A stretch of DNA of 55,227 nt from a virus: the IMG/VR virus record IMGVR_UViG_3300034073_001024, positions 1-55,227 of that record, one strand, 5' to 3'. The notes beneath the pieces were generated by a model. That model ran no database searches. It was not told the DNA's origin and saw only the letters and a list, made by a program, of their open reading frames with translations. Positions 31,990 to 39,911 of this stretch are shown piece after piece; positions within the stretch are counted from its first letter, which is position 1, and every line of letters begins with the position of its first letter. The translations under genes were made by a program, and so were the position numbers.

Positions 31990-32345
31990 CGCCCAGCCTC
32001 CCGCTCAAGCCCTCGGGCGCCCATTTCCCAGCCGCGCTCCCGCAACCACGCCGCCACCACGCGGATCACGGCGCGGGCTTCGGGTTTCCAGTTGATCGGT
32101 TCGTCGTCGTCGCCTGTAATTGCGTAAGCCACTCGCTCAACCAACGACCCATCGGGAACCATTTTGTTGACCTCCCCAATATGGTCAGATCGGTTGGTAT
32201 CACTGGCCTCCAGTGCCTCCACGCGGGAGCGGAGTTCCATGATGCAGCGAAAGGCGGAATTGCCATCCATTGCTTCAGTGTCAGCACGGGCCCAGTCGTA
32301 CCTGTCGGCACTCCACTGTCCAAGCGTTGCTTTGTGTTCAGTCAT
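31986..32345 (-). CDS. Early protein, paralogue of 32562-32984
   Basis: 119 aa. Shares with its paralogue the blocks (M)ELRSRVEALEAS, GSLVERVAYAI and EARAVIRVVAAWLRE..., a pattern I associate with a cyanophage family of unknown function. A central coiled coil and a C-terminal helix bundle suggest oligomers. Its start overlaps the preceding stop (TAATG). Confidence 0.65.
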   Translation of the reverse strand: MTEHKATLGQWSADRYDWARADTEAMDGNSAFRCIMELRSRVEALEASDTNRSDHIGEVNKMVPDGSLVERVAYAITGDDDEPINWKPEARAVIRVVAAWLRERGWEMGARGLEREAGR

Positions 32346-32565
32346 TAGGGTTCCTCGCTACTGGGGTGGGTCATTTCCACGAGAGTGATGGTTTTGTGAC
32401 GACGAATAAATAGCTTGTGCGGCCCGTCCTCTGAGTAGGTGAGCAGATAGCGCACGCCTTCTTTGAGGACCGACTCAAGATCATTAGCGGATCCACCAGC
32501 GACCCATCTCTCAATGGAGTCTTGTAACTCCCATTCGTAATGTTCGTCGGAGAGCTGTGGATCAT
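32345..32565 (-). pseudogene. Frameshifted small gene
   Basis: The ATG at 32565 has a perfect GGAGG site 7 bases upstream, but its own frame gives a non-protein-like 64 aa. From the next codons a different frame reads DPQLSDEHYEWELQDSIERW, ANDLESVLKEGVRYLLTYSE, DGPHKLFIRRHKTITLVEMT and ends at 32345 with TAATG coupling to the next gene. That frame lacks a start codon. One missing base just after the ATG (ATG-GAT to ATG-AT) would explain everything. Natural mutation or an assembly error. Confidence 0.65.
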
Positions 32566-32984
32566 TGCTCCACCTCCATCCGCAACCGCGTTGCAGCGAC
32601 GTGCAGCTCTTGCTGGTCGAGCCAGTCGGCGATGGTGTGGATGACGGCGCGGGCTGGCTTATCTGCGGTCACATAGGGAGCAAAAGTCTCGGCGATGCCA
32701 TTAGCCACCTGCTCCACCAGCGAATCAGAAGATTCCGGCGCATTTTGAGTCAGGCCCAGGCGGGTCCGATTGCTGCTAGATAAGGCAATCGCTCGCAACG
32801 CAGCCTCCAGTGCCTCTACACGGGCGCGAAGTTCGAGGGCACAGTTCGCCGCGTTCGTCTCGTTCTTGCCGAGTTTTTCTACAGCAGCCCACACCTCGGG
32901 CTTGGCGCGGTGGCGCAGCCACTTATCCCGAAGGCCTTCGCATTGCTTATCGAAAGCATCAAAAGCGTGGTGTTGTTCAGTCAT
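32562..32984 (-). CDS. Early protein, paralogue of 31986-32345
   Basis: 140 aa. N-terminal basic helix, then CALELRARVEALEAALRAIA, SLVEQVANGIAE and PARAVIHTIADWLDQQELHV. The order of motifs matches its paralogue downstream, so the two arose by duplication with a third gene between them. Function unknown. Confidence 0.65.
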   Translation of the reverse strand: MTEQHHAFDAFDKQCEGLRDKWLRHRAKPEVWAAVEKLGKNETNAANCALELRARVEALEAALRAIALSSSNRTRLGLTQNAPESSDSLVEQVANGIAETFAPYVTADKPARAVIHTIADWLDQQELHVAATRLRMEVEQ

Positions 32985-33181
32985 CTCATGCTCCGGTTAC
33001 GTTCTTCAACAGTCAGCGACGGGTGGCTGTCCCACGTGTCGGTGTCGGCGTCGTATTCAGTGACCACATCAATCACCGCAGCGATGGCGATGCGGCGCAT
33101 CTCAGGCAGTGCGTGCCCGTCAGTGGCGGCTTGCGCGTAGGCCTCGCTGTAGGCAGCGACGCACCGATTGAGCAGCGTCAT
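32981..33181 (-). CDS. Unknown small protein (66 aa)
   Basis: From ATG 33181: TLLNRCVAAYSEAYAQAATD, MRRIAIAAVIDVVTEYDADT. Helical. Overlaps both neighbours as ATGA. No family recognised. Confidence 0.6.
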   Translation of the reverse strand: MTLLNRCVAAYSEAYAQAATDGHALPEMRRIAIAAVIDVVTEYDADTDTWDSHPSLTVEERNRSMR

Positions 33182-33363
33182 GCCGGCACTCCGATGCCTT
33201 CGCCATGCAAGCGGCGGCGGTACAGCTCGCGCAAGTTGGCGCATTCATGCGCCTCATCCATGCGGCCGAGCCGCTTGTAGTAATTCATGCGCACCGTCTC
33301 CCAGCGCCAGCCGCTGTAGAGCAGCTCAACGGGGACGGTTTCGGTTGGTTGTTTACGTGGCAT
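33178..33363 (-). CDS. Unknown small protein (61 aa)
   Basis: PVELLYSGWRWETVRMNYYK, RLGRMDEAHECANLRELYRR. The YSGWRWExVRxxYYxRxGRxDE pattern is one I associate with cyanophages. Basic/aromatic helical protein of unknown function. Confidence 0.65.
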   Translation of the reverse strand: MPRKQPTETVPVELLYSGWRWETVRMNYYKRLGRMDEAHECANLRELYRRRLHGEGIGVPA

Positions 33364-33390
33364 GGGCTTGAGCGGTAGGGATTGGGTGCC

Positions 33391-33426
33391 GGATTGGGTG
33401 CGGCTCCGGCGGGCCGCGGTGGGTCA
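33391..33426 (-). repeat. Post-stop hairpin element, copy B
   Basis: 32 bases (33391-33422) are identical to copy D at 40208-40239. Minus strand: TGA, then CCGCGGCCCGCCGGAGCCGC, where GCGGC pairs with GCCGC. The TGA here is not the annotated stop of the upstream gene (33464) but closes a neighbouring frame. Confidence 0.8.
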
Positions 33427-33463
33427 GTCTTCCATTTCCTTCAGCTCATCCATCAGCTGTGAC

Positions 33464-33784
33464 TCACCCGCAATACTCCATCAGCGCCCAGCTGTAGCCG
33501 ATCTGTTCCAGCTGGGCGCTGTCGAGCACGACGCCCTCCGGTGGTCGGCTGTGCAGTCTCATGCACAGAAACTGATCACCCGGTTCCGGCTGCACGGTGA
33601 GCCGATTTGCGGCCACTGGGATCCTCAGCGCTGCGCTCATCGCGGCGGCGCTGGATTCGTGCCCCACGGCACTGGCGTGCTCACCAGCTGCAATCAGACG
33701 GGCGCGCTCAGCGCTAACGGTGCTCATCCTCCACTCGCCATCGGCGCCGTGAGGGATGACGGTTGTGCTCATCAAATAAAGCAT
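33464..33784 (-). CDS. DUF1874 (STIV B116-like) protein
   Basis: 106 aa. LYLMSTTVIP, AVGHESSAAAMSAALRIPVA, ANRLTVQPEPGDQFLCMRLH, SRPPEGVVLDSAQLEQIGYS match the SAxGHxxTA...NR...GD...RxxEG signature of DUF1874, a small alpha/beta protein of viruses and plasmids from bacteria and archaea, possibly DNA-binding. An alternative +1 frame after GGG TGA continues ESQLMDELKEMED to the TGA at 33424. Confidence 0.75.
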   Translation of the reverse strand: MLYLMSTTVIPHGADGEWRMSTVSAERARLIAAGEHASAVGHESSAAAMSAALRIPVAANRLTVQPEPGDQFLCMRLHSRPPEGVVLDSAQLEQIGYSWALMEYCG

Positions 33785-33805
33785 TGGTCTGTAGTGGTGA
33801 GGTGA

Positions 33806-34123
33806 TCAGTCGCGGTGGCCACCGATGCGGTTGCCGTCGCCAGCGCCGCCAGGGCGATACGGTGCTGGGTTGGCGGCCCGGTGAGCGCGCGCTTCCGCAA
33901 TGGCGGCACGCTCCTCTGGCGTGCGGCGCGCATCAAATGCAGCCACATGGGCGGCGTGCTCGGCTGCGCGCTGGGCGCGGATCTCGGGCGTGATCTGCCG
34001 GATGTAGGTGATCCGGCGTGGCGTCTTGGCGCCGCCCTGGGTGATGGCGATCACTGCGCCGTGATCGCGTGGTCCGCAATACTCCCAACCCCTCGGGAGT
34101 TTGCGGTTTGGGATGGACTTCAC
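33806..34123 (-). CDS. Unknown basic protein (105 aa)
   Basis: PNRKLPRGWEYCGPRDHGAV then a long Ala/Arg helix (PEIRAQRAAEHAAHVAAFDA, RRTPEERAAIAEARAHRAAN) and a Gly-rich tail. It could bind nucleic acid. No family recognised. Confidence 0.55.
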   Translation of the reverse strand: MKSIPNRKLPRGWEYCGPRDHGAVIAITQGGAKTPRRITYIRQITPEIRAQRAAEHAAHVAAFDARRTPEERAAIAEARAHRAANPAPYRPGGAGDGNRIGGHRD

Positions 34124-34150
34124 GGTTGGTACGGCTTGGGTGAGGTGCCG

Positions 34151-34181
34151 GGATAGGCTCCCGGCGGGCCGTGGGGGATCA
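34151..34181 (-). repeat. Post-stop hairpin element, copy C (diverged)
   Basis: Minus strand after the TGA of the 34179-34352 gene: TCCCCCAC, GGCCCGCCGGGAGCC, TATCCCGG. The centre GGCCCGCCGG is shared with copies B and D, while the outer stem is changed. Confidence 0.6.
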
Positions 34182-34352
34182 GTCCTCTAGCAGGGACTGA
34201 TTAGCCCACCAGCAGGTTTTGAGGACCGCCTTGGCGCGCGCCTCTTCGGCTTCGCGCTCAAGTCGGTCCTCCTCCCTCCAGCGCTTTGCGCGAGCGATTT
34301 CCCACAGGTTGCGCTCGGCTTCGGTCTTGAAGCGTTTCTTGGTGCGGGGCAT
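34179..34352 (-). CDS. Small charged helical protein (57 aa)
   Basis: From ATG 34352: PRTKKRFKTEAERNLWEIAR, AKRWREEDRLEREAEEARAK. Almost entirely Arg/Glu/Lys helix. First gene after the promoter at 34399-34426. Unknown function. Confidence 0.6.
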   Translation of the reverse strand: MPRTKKRFKTEAERNLWEIARAKRWREEDRLEREAEEARAKAVLKTCWWANQSLLED

Positions 34353-34398
34353 GGTTCTCGGTTTGGGGTGAGGCGGCGACTGGTGCGCCGGTGAAAGA

Positions 34399-34426
34399 AT
34401 CATACACCATGCGCAACCCAGCGCAA
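34399..34426 (-). promoter_or_regulatory. Early sigma70-type promoter
   Basis: Minus strand TTGCGC, 16 bases, TATGAT, about 45 bases before the ATG at 34352. A second TTGCGC lies inside the spacer. It overlaps the end of the SNase gene. Confidence 0.55.
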
Positions 34427-34726
34427 CCAATCACGCATCAGCGCCGATGCGTCTCGCCCGTTCACTTCAACATGGGCCAGCCAGCGGCCGAAGCTGTCTT
34501 GCTTGACGGTGGTGACGGCTAACGGTTGATCGGTCACCAATGCACGCAGCCGCTCCGTTGCTTCACGCCACAGCGGCTCACCGCGTTCCGGTGTATCCAG
34601 CTCCAGCAGTCGCAGCCGTTGGCGTGTCGTGAACCGGAAGCCGACGTCAATGATCACGTCGATCGTGTCACCGTCGATCACGCGGTCAAGCGTGACGTGC
34701 TCATACCGCCAGGATTTGCTCTGCAT
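34400..34726 (-). CDS. Thermonuclease-like SNase-domain nuclease
   Basis: 108 aa from ATG 34726. VTLDRVIDGDTIDVIIDVGF, RLRLLELDTPERGEP, ALVTDQPLAVTTVKQDSFGR. It keeps the staphylococcal nuclease core: D in DGDT, R and E in RLRLLELDTPE, and the later Arg in SFGRWLAHV. It is shorter than secreted nucleases and has no signal peptide, so it works inside the cell, perhaps on host DNA or RNA. Confidence 0.85.
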   Translation of the reverse strand: MQSKSWRYEHVTLDRVIDGDTIDVIIDVGFRFTTRQRLRLLELDTPERGEPLWREATERLRALVTDQPLAVTTVKQDSFGRWLAHVEVNGRDASALMRDWLRWVAHGV

Positions 34727-35045
34727 CTTCCACGCTCCTAGCCACACCAGCAATGCCACCAGCGGCTTGCACCGCTTCCATCCATTGTCGCTGTTCTGGG
34801 CGCAGGCGGCCGGTGGCGCTCTTGACTTCTATTGAGGTGAACACCGCCACCTGCTGGCCGATCATCTCGGGCGTGATGGTGATGGTGCGCCAGCCGATCA
34901 GGTCGCCGCTGCCTGGTTGTAAGCCATACCGCACCGGCACACCGCGTTGATCACGCAAGACGCCACAGTTATTCCTGTAGAGGCGGCAGTCACCGCGGCT
35001 GCACGCTACGCGGATGTGTTGCTGGATTGATTGTTCGCTGGGCAC
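34701..35045 (-). CDS. VRR-NUC domain nuclease
   Basis: 114 aa. RLYRNNCGVL, VRYGLQPGSGDLIGWRTITI, AVFTSIEVKSATGRLRPEQR, QWMEAVQAAGGIAGVARSVE. These are the GSxDLIG, E-x-K and EQxxW motifs of stand-alone phage VRR-NUC proteins (Holliday-junction or structure-specific nucleases). Overlaps the SNase start by 26 bases. Confidence 0.88.
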   Translation of the reverse strand: MPSEQSIQQHIRVACSRGDCRLYRNNCGVLRDQRGVPVRYGLQPGSGDLIGWRTITITPEMIGQQVAVFTSIEVKSATGRLRPEQRQWMEAVQAAGGIAGVARSVEDAEQILAV

Positions 35046-35069
35046 TGCGGGGATGCGACTGGCGGCAGG

Positions 35070-35384
35070 CTACGCACTCCTCCGTTGCCAATTGGCAACC
35101 AAGTCAACCAGCTTGCCGTGTTTATCCGCCAAGTCGTCGTGCGCCGTTTCGAGTTGATCAATCCTGTCGCACAAGGAGATCACAAGATCCGACAGATCAT
35201 TGTGCTTGCTATGGATGTCTAGTCCGCCGGACTGTTGAGCCAGCCCGGCTTCAATCCATCCGCGCAACAGTGCGGCAACAGTGCGGCGTTCGGACTGAGC
35301 GTAGGCCCGAAGCTGTTCCAAGAGTTCAGACGGCAGCTCAAAGCTCAGCTGGCTGCCCTTGCGATTGCGAATTGATGCAGTCAT
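35070..35384 (-). CDS. Ribbon-helix-helix protein with coiled coil
   Basis: 104 aa from ATG 35384. QLSFELPSELLEQLRAYAQS, RRTVAALLRGWIEAGL is an RHH (CopG-like) DNA-binding fold. The C-terminal half is a coiled coil (LVISLCDRIDQLETAHDDLA). Likely an early-gene regulator. Its start overlaps the helicase stop region. Confidence 0.7.
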   Translation of the reverse strand: MTASIRNRKGSQLSFELPSELLEQLRAYAQSERRTVAALLRGWIEAGLAQQSGGLDIHSKHNDLSDLVISLCDRIDQLETAHDDLADKHGKLVDLVANWQRRSA

Positions 35385-36760
35385 CCAACTTGCCTCCGTT
35401 GTTGTTTGTGTTGACGTGCCGCGTAGACATGCTTCGCCCATGCGGTGGGGTTTTTGTAGCCGCGTTGGTGGCCGAGGGCGATCAGATCCTGGAGGCTCTG
35501 CGCGCTGCCTTGTTCGCGGCGCTGCTCACGGCGTTGCAACTCCACCAGCTCGCCATCAACCACCTTCAGCTCACGCGCCTCCTGCGGTGCAAACACATGC
35601 CCGCATTCGCGGCAGATCTGTGCAGTGCTGGCGCTAGTGGCGAAGCACTTGGGGCATACCTTCACGCTGGGTGCGGTTTCGCGGTCGCGTTTCTTGATGC
35701 CATCCAAGCTCCATTCACGCTCCTCTAGGTGGTGGCCAAGGCGAAGCGTATTGCCGACGTGATCGAGCACCACCGCAGCAGGCTTGCCCGGTGCTGGCCG
35801 CAGGCATCGGCCGATCATCTGCAGGTGCAGGCTGACGCTCTGCGTTGGCCGCAGCAGGATGCAGCCGCCGACGCTTGGCACGTCCACGCCTTCACCGATC
35901 AATGCGCAGCTGGTGAGCACCTTCAACCGGCCGGTTTCCAGCGCCTGCAGCAGATCGCGCCGCTGCTCGCCGGTCATGCTGCCGTCGATGCTGGCGGCTG
36001 GCACGCCTTGGCTGATAAACAGCTGCGCCACTGCTTCGGCATGGGCCACTGAGCAGCAGAACGCAATCGCCGTCCGCCCGCTCAGGTGTTTGCGGTAGTG
36101 GCTGCAGCAGTCGCCCATGATCGTCGTCACCCGCTGCTCCGCTTGCTTGGCATCGAAGTCGCCCATCCGCTTACGCAGCCCGGCAGCATCAAACCCAGGT
36201 GGTGCCAGCACACGGGCAGCCGCTAGGTAGCCGTTGTCCGTGAGCCATTTGGCAGTTGGCCCTTGCACCATCACCTCATACCACTCGCCGAGGCCGCGGC
36301 CGTCACCGCGAATTGGAGTCGCAGTAACGCCCATCAGCTTGGCGGCAGAGAAGTGGCTGATCACATTGGCCCATGTGCCCGCATTGCTGTGGTGGCACTC
36401 ATCAACCACCAGCAGCTGGAAGAAATCACGCGGCAGCTTGTGCAGCCTGCGGGCCAGTGTCTGCACGCTGGCAACCTGCACGGCATGGCTTAGGTCCATG
36501 CTTCGGCCGGCGGCGATGCGACCATGCCTGACGCACATACGCTGCAGGCTGCGGCTGGCTTGATCCAGCAGTTCCGCGCGATGTACCAAGATGCACACGC
36601 GGTTGCCTTTCTTGGCGGCTGATTGGGCAATGTGGCTGAAAATAACCGTCTTGCCGCCACCGGTGGGCAGCACGGCCAGAACGCTGCGCTTGCCCAGTTG
36701 GTACTGCCCGCGTATCTCTGTGACCAGCTGTTGCTGGTAGGGGCGGAGTTGAATAGACAT
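35381..36760 (-). CDS. DEAD/DEAH-box helicase (SF2)
   Basis: 459 aa. Q-motif-like start SIQLRPYQQQLVTEIRGQYQ, Walker A LPTGGGKTVIF, DECH box (VVDECHHSNAGTW), motif III VTATPIRGDGRG, and motifs V/VI (GEGVDVPSVGG, QMIGRCLRPAPGK). The C-terminal part has a zinc ribbon (CPKCFATS...CRECGHVF). Similar helicases act in phage replication or recombination. Its ATG lies directly after the stop of an HNH gene whose upstream sequence carries a second copy of this N-terminus. Confidence 0.92.
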   Translation of the reverse strand: MSIQLRPYQQQLVTEIRGQYQLGKRSVLAVLPTGGGKTVIFSHIAQSAAKKGNRVCILVHRAELLDQASRSLQRMCVRHGRIAAGRSMDLSHAVQVASVQTLARRLHKLPRDFFQLLVVDECHHSNAGTWANVISHFSAAKLMGVTATPIRGDGRGLGEWYEVMVQGPTAKWLTDNGYLAAARVLAPPGFDAAGLRKRMGDFDAKQAEQRVTTIMGDCCSHYRKHLSGRTAIAFCCSVAHAEAVAQLFISQGVPAASIDGSMTGEQRRDLLQALETGRLKVLTSCALIGEGVDVPSVGGCILLRPTQSVSLHLQMIGRCLRPAPGKPAAVVLDHVGNTLRLGHHLEEREWSLDGIKKRDRETAPSVKVCPKCFATSASTAQICRECGHVFAPQEARELKVVDGELVELQRREQRREQGSAQSLQDLIALGHQRGYKNPTAWAKHVYAARQHKQQRRQVG

Positions 36761-37414
36761 CTACCAGGCTCGCTGCTTTTGCGTGGCAATGCGATCCATT
36801 GGCCATTGGCGGTCAATTCGATGTTTCATTGCCGAATAAGAAAGATTGAACTCTCTAGCCCAGTCCGCGATGCTCATTGTCATTCCGCGCCAAGTGATCA
36901 TGTGATTTCTGGTTGTGTTATTCATCTGCATCAGTGGCGTAACGATACGGCAATTCGACGGCGAATAATTACCATCAACATTGATTCGATCAAGTTGCAT
37001 TCCTTTTTGATAGCCAGCCGCCAAAGCCCATCGGTAGAAATTATGGCGACCTTCAATGTTTAGCCATTCATCGCAGACCTTGATGCCGCGTGCGCCGTAG
37101 CAGTACCATCTGTCACTTCGCGGATCGGTGCATCGCTTGATCATGTTTTGATAGCAGTCTTTAAGTGGCCGGCGAAGCTCAAGAGGGATGTATTTGTTTT
37201 CTTTGCGACCCTTATTGCAGTTGTTGATTGCAGCTTCAATAGAGCCACAGCCGCAACTTGCAACTGTTCCATTGCGCAGCAATGCTGTTCTGACTATGTT
37301 TTCGCCACCGCAATCGCATTTGCAGTACCAATGAGCGCCATTTTTGCTGTAAGCAAAGCGCTCAACAACAAGTCGTCCAAAGCGCTGCCCGGTCAGCTCG
37401 ATTCTTTGGCCCAT
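36761..37414 (-). CDS. HNH homing endonuclease inserted before the helicase
   Basis: 217 aa from ATG 37414. Starts GQRIELTGQRFGRLVVERFA, a zinc-finger entry motif (WYCKCDCGG...VASCGCGS), then NMIKRCTDPRSDRWYCYGAR, GIKVCDEWL, the HNH core LDRINVDGNYSPSNCRIVTP and a C-terminal HTH (SIADWAREFNLSYSAMKHRI). It belongs to the phage HNH family often found in introns or free-standing next to conserved genes. Base composition is AT-richer than its neighbours, a sign of transfer. Confidence 0.85.
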   Translation of the reverse strand: MGQRIELTGQRFGRLVVERFAYSKNGAHWYCKCDCGGENIVRTALLRNGTVASCGCGSIEAAINNCNKGRKENKYIPLELRRPLKDCYQNMIKRCTDPRSDRWYCYGARGIKVCDEWLNIEGRHNFYRWALAAGYQKGMQLDRINVDGNYSPSNCRIVTPLMQMNNTTRNHMITWRGMTMSIADWAREFNLSYSAMKHRIDRQWPMDRIATQKQRAW

Positions 37415-37528
37415 ACAGCCTACGTTGCAGGATTGATGGATCCTAGCACAAGCCCGCGCGCCAGACGCATAGGCCTGGTGCAGATCAGTGAGTGCCTTCT
37501 GCTGGCGTGGTCGGAGTTGGATTGTCAT
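37415..37528 (-). pseudogene. Duplicate 5' fragment of the helicase gene
   Basis: 38 codons open in frame with the HNH gene: TIQLRPRQQKALTDLHQAYA aligns with SIQLRPYQQQLVTEIRGQYQ of the helicase (36760). The similarity ends where the helicase reaches its Walker A region. The start overlaps the methyltransferase stop (ATGA), the position expected for the original helicase start. It looks like the old 5' end, cut off when the nuclease moved in. Confidence 0.7.
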
Positions 37529-38487
37529 ATCATCAGCTCCGCTTGCTCGGTGTCACCTTCGGCCACGGCGGAAGCCTCAAGGTTGCGCACCGCTTGGCGG
37601 TAGTAGCTGGGTTTCAGTTCAATGCCAACGCCGCGCCGGCCGGCTTGAACTGCGCCGTAAACCTCAGAGCCGACGCCCATAAACGGGGTGAGCACTGTCT
37701 CGCCCGGGTTGCTCCACATCACTACAGCGCGATCAATCACATCCAATTGCAGCGGGTGCACGTGCTTCTCGTCTTCGCCATCCTTGGCAGAGCGAAATGG
37801 AAGCACATTGTCGATCCTGATGTCATCCCACACGCTTGAGGCGTATTGGCGCCAAATCCACTGGCTGTACTGATTCTTCTTTTGATCGCCACTCATGCCG
37901 CGATAGGGCATCACATCAGCTGGAATGTTGCGCTCGCCGCTGTAATGCAGCAATCCGACATCATGAGTAACCGGCACAGGATTTTCGCCCTTGCGGCGGA
38001 ACATCAGCAAGTAATCAGCGTTTGCGATGCTGTTGCGCGTTGAGTCTTCGCAGAGAGTCTTATGGTGCAAACTCTTCATCATGGTTCGATTGCGCACCAT
38101 TAGCGGTTCTTTCCAGATCACGCGGCGGCCGCCGTAGGCAAACCCTCGGGCCTCATGCTCGCGAATGATGCGACCGGGTAAGTCAAACATCGAATCGCAG
38201 CCTGCATTGCTCAGTGGGATGTCCATGCAATGCACAGCTGAAATGCGGCCAGGCATTGTGATCCGCTTGATTTCATCAATGCAAAAACCGTAGTGATCAA
38301 AAAACTCGTCATAGTTAATGCAGTTCGACATATCGCGATCATCGCTGCTGTATTGATACAGGCCAGCAAACGGCGGTGAGTACACCGTGAGATGCACCGA
38401 CGCATCGCGCAGTTCCTTCATCACCTCGATGCAGTCGCCGTTGTAGATCGCGTAACGATCAGTCAGCAGTTGATCTTTTACAGCCAT
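37525..38487 (-). CDS. DNA methyltransferase (N4-cytosine/N6-adenine, beta order)
   Basis: 320 aa. Catalytic motif SPPF (VYSPPFAGLYQYSSDDRD) comes first and the AdoMet motif near the end (VLTPFMGVGSEVYGAVQAGR), then GVGIELKPSYYRQA. This order is the beta class. SPPF fits either N4mC or N6mA, so the base is not certain. A central variable part (100-200) likely reads the target. It is coupled to the SNF2-like helicase upstream and may protect phage DNA from restriction. Confidence 0.9.
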   Translation of the reverse strand: MAVKDQLLTDRYAIYNGDCIEVMKELRDASVHLTVYSPPFAGLYQYSSDDRDMSNCINYDEFFDHYGFCIDEIKRITMPGRISAVHCMDIPLSNAGCDSMFDLPGRIIREHEARGFAYGGRRVIWKEPLMVRNRTMMKSLHHKTLCEDSTRNSIANADYLLMFRRKGENPVPVTHDVGLLHYSGERNIPADVMPYRGMSGDQKKNQYSQWIWRQYASSVWDDIRIDNVLPFRSAKDGEDEKHVHPLQLDVIDRAVVMWSNPGETVLTPFMGVGSEVYGAVQAGRRGVGIELKPSYYRQAVRNLEASAVAEGDTEQAELMI

Positions 38488-39911
38488 TGGGGAACCTTGG
38501 TGTTGTTGGTGTAGAGATTGGTGCGATTGACTGTTGTGGCATCATTCATCTGAGCCACCAGCTGCTCAAACATTTGTGCGGCGCGGTCAGCCTTGGAGCG
38601 CATATTGGCCAAAACTCGCGCTTCGCCTTCGGTTGCAATTACATCAACCACAACAGGACGCTTCTGGCCAAATCGCCAGCAACGCCTCACGGATTGATAA
38701 TGCTGCTCATAGCTATGGCTAGCGAAAGTGACAACATGGGCGCAATGCTGCCAGTTAAGGCCCCATGCGCCAATCTTTGGCTTGATCACCAAAACACGCT
38801 GGCGGCCATCAGCAAAAGCGTCGTACAGCTCAATCTTTCGCGCATCCGGTGTTCGGCCGGCGATCTGAGCGGCGTCGGGAATCAGCTGCTCCAGTAGGTC
38901 ACCTTCTGCGTTGGTGTGGCACCAAATCACAGCCGGCTGGTCATGGTCAACCAGCTGGGCGGCAAACTCGCAGCGTTCGTTGATCGTGCGCTTTCGTTCT
39001 TCGCGTTCCTCGCCAAGGCCGAATGCTGGAATCGAGAACAGCATCCCTTCTGGCGGTGGCGCAGCGATCACGTGATCACGTTCGGTCAAGGCAGGCAGAA
39101 TGAACCGCTCATCACTGAAGCCAAGGTCTGACGGATACCGGCACGCTCTTGCCCAGCTAGCAACCCAGCGCCAGAAGTGCTCGCGCGCGTGATGTTTCAG
39201 TCGCCACTGGCCAATGGTTTGCGATACGCGAAAGGCAAGCTTTTTGTAATAGTTTGCATTTGCCTCAAGCATTGCCTCGGCTTGCTGTTGCAATCGCTCC
39301 TCACGTTTCTGTCCCTTGTCGTCAAGCTGCGCAAAAAATCGCCGCAGCATATCGCTATAGGACAGCTCGCCAAGCGCCTCAGATGAGTTGCCTAGCTCGG
39401 TGTAGTCATTCGGCGCCGCTGTTGCTGTCGCCAGCAAGCGATACGGCATCTTGGACATAAACCGAGTGATCGCTTTCCGCGTTGATCCATTGAATGACTT
39501 AAGGATGCTGCTCTCATCGCAAACGACAGCGCCGAAATCATCTGCATTGAACAGATGCAACTTGTCGTAATTAGTAACCACAATCCGGCCCGGCACGCTG
39601 CCGTCGCTGCTGCGGTGGCATTCGATGCCGAACTTTTCGCCTTCGCGGATGGTTTGCGCTGCTACAGCCAATGGCGTCAAGATCAGCACTGGCCGATCGG
39701 TGTAGCGAGCCACGTTTTCGGCCCAGGTGAGCTGCATGGCCGACTTGCCGAGTCCGCAATCAGCGAAGATCGCCGCGCGGCCTTTGCGTACCGCCCACTC
39801 CACCAGCGATCGCTGAAAATCAAACAGCTGGTCAGGCATGAACACCGGCTCAAAGCCATGCTCAGCGCCGACCTGTAGCTTTCGATCTAGGAACTCCTCG
39901 TAGCTCGCCAT
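38478..39911 (-). CDS. SNF2-type DEAD-box helicase
   Basis: 477 aa from ATG 39911. Motif I FADCGLGKSAMQL, Ia LILTPLAVAAQTI, II VVCDESSILK, III LLATATAAPNDYTELG; the C-terminal domain has IKPKIGAWGLNWQHCAHVV and YQSVRRCWRFGQKRPVVVDV. This subfamily is typical of phages and prophages and is regularly found beside a DNA methyltransferase, as here (overlap 10 bases). Translocase for DNA modification or recombination is likely. Confidence 0.9.
   Translation of the reverse strand: MASYEEFLDRKLQVGAEHGFEPVFMPDQLFDFQRSLVEWAVRKGRAAIFADCGLGKSAMQLTWAENVARYTDRPVLILTPLAVAAQTIREGEKFGIECHRSSDGSVPGRIVVTNYDKLHLFNADDFGAVVCDESSILKSFNGSTRKAITRFMSKMPYRLLATATAAPNDYTELGNSSEALGELSYSDMLRRFFAQLDDKGQKREERLQQQAEAMLEANANYYKKLAFRVSQTIGQWRLKHHAREHFWRWVASWARACRYPSDLGFSDERFILPALTERDHVIAAPPPEGMLFSIPAFGLGEEREERKRTINERCEFAAQLVDHDQPAVIWCHTNAEGDLLEQLIPDAAQIAGRTPDARKIELYDAFADGRQRVLVIKPKIGAWGLNWQHCAHVVTFASHSYEQHYQSVRRCWRFGQKRPVVVDVIATEGEARVLANMRSKADRAAQMFEQLVAQMNDATTVNRTNLYTNNTKVPQWL

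Noticed and set aside
35027-35728. 233-codon plus-strand frame opposite the RHH and helicase genes
   Set aside because: Cys/Arg/Leu-rich shadow frame; the opposite strand carries clear helicase motifs.
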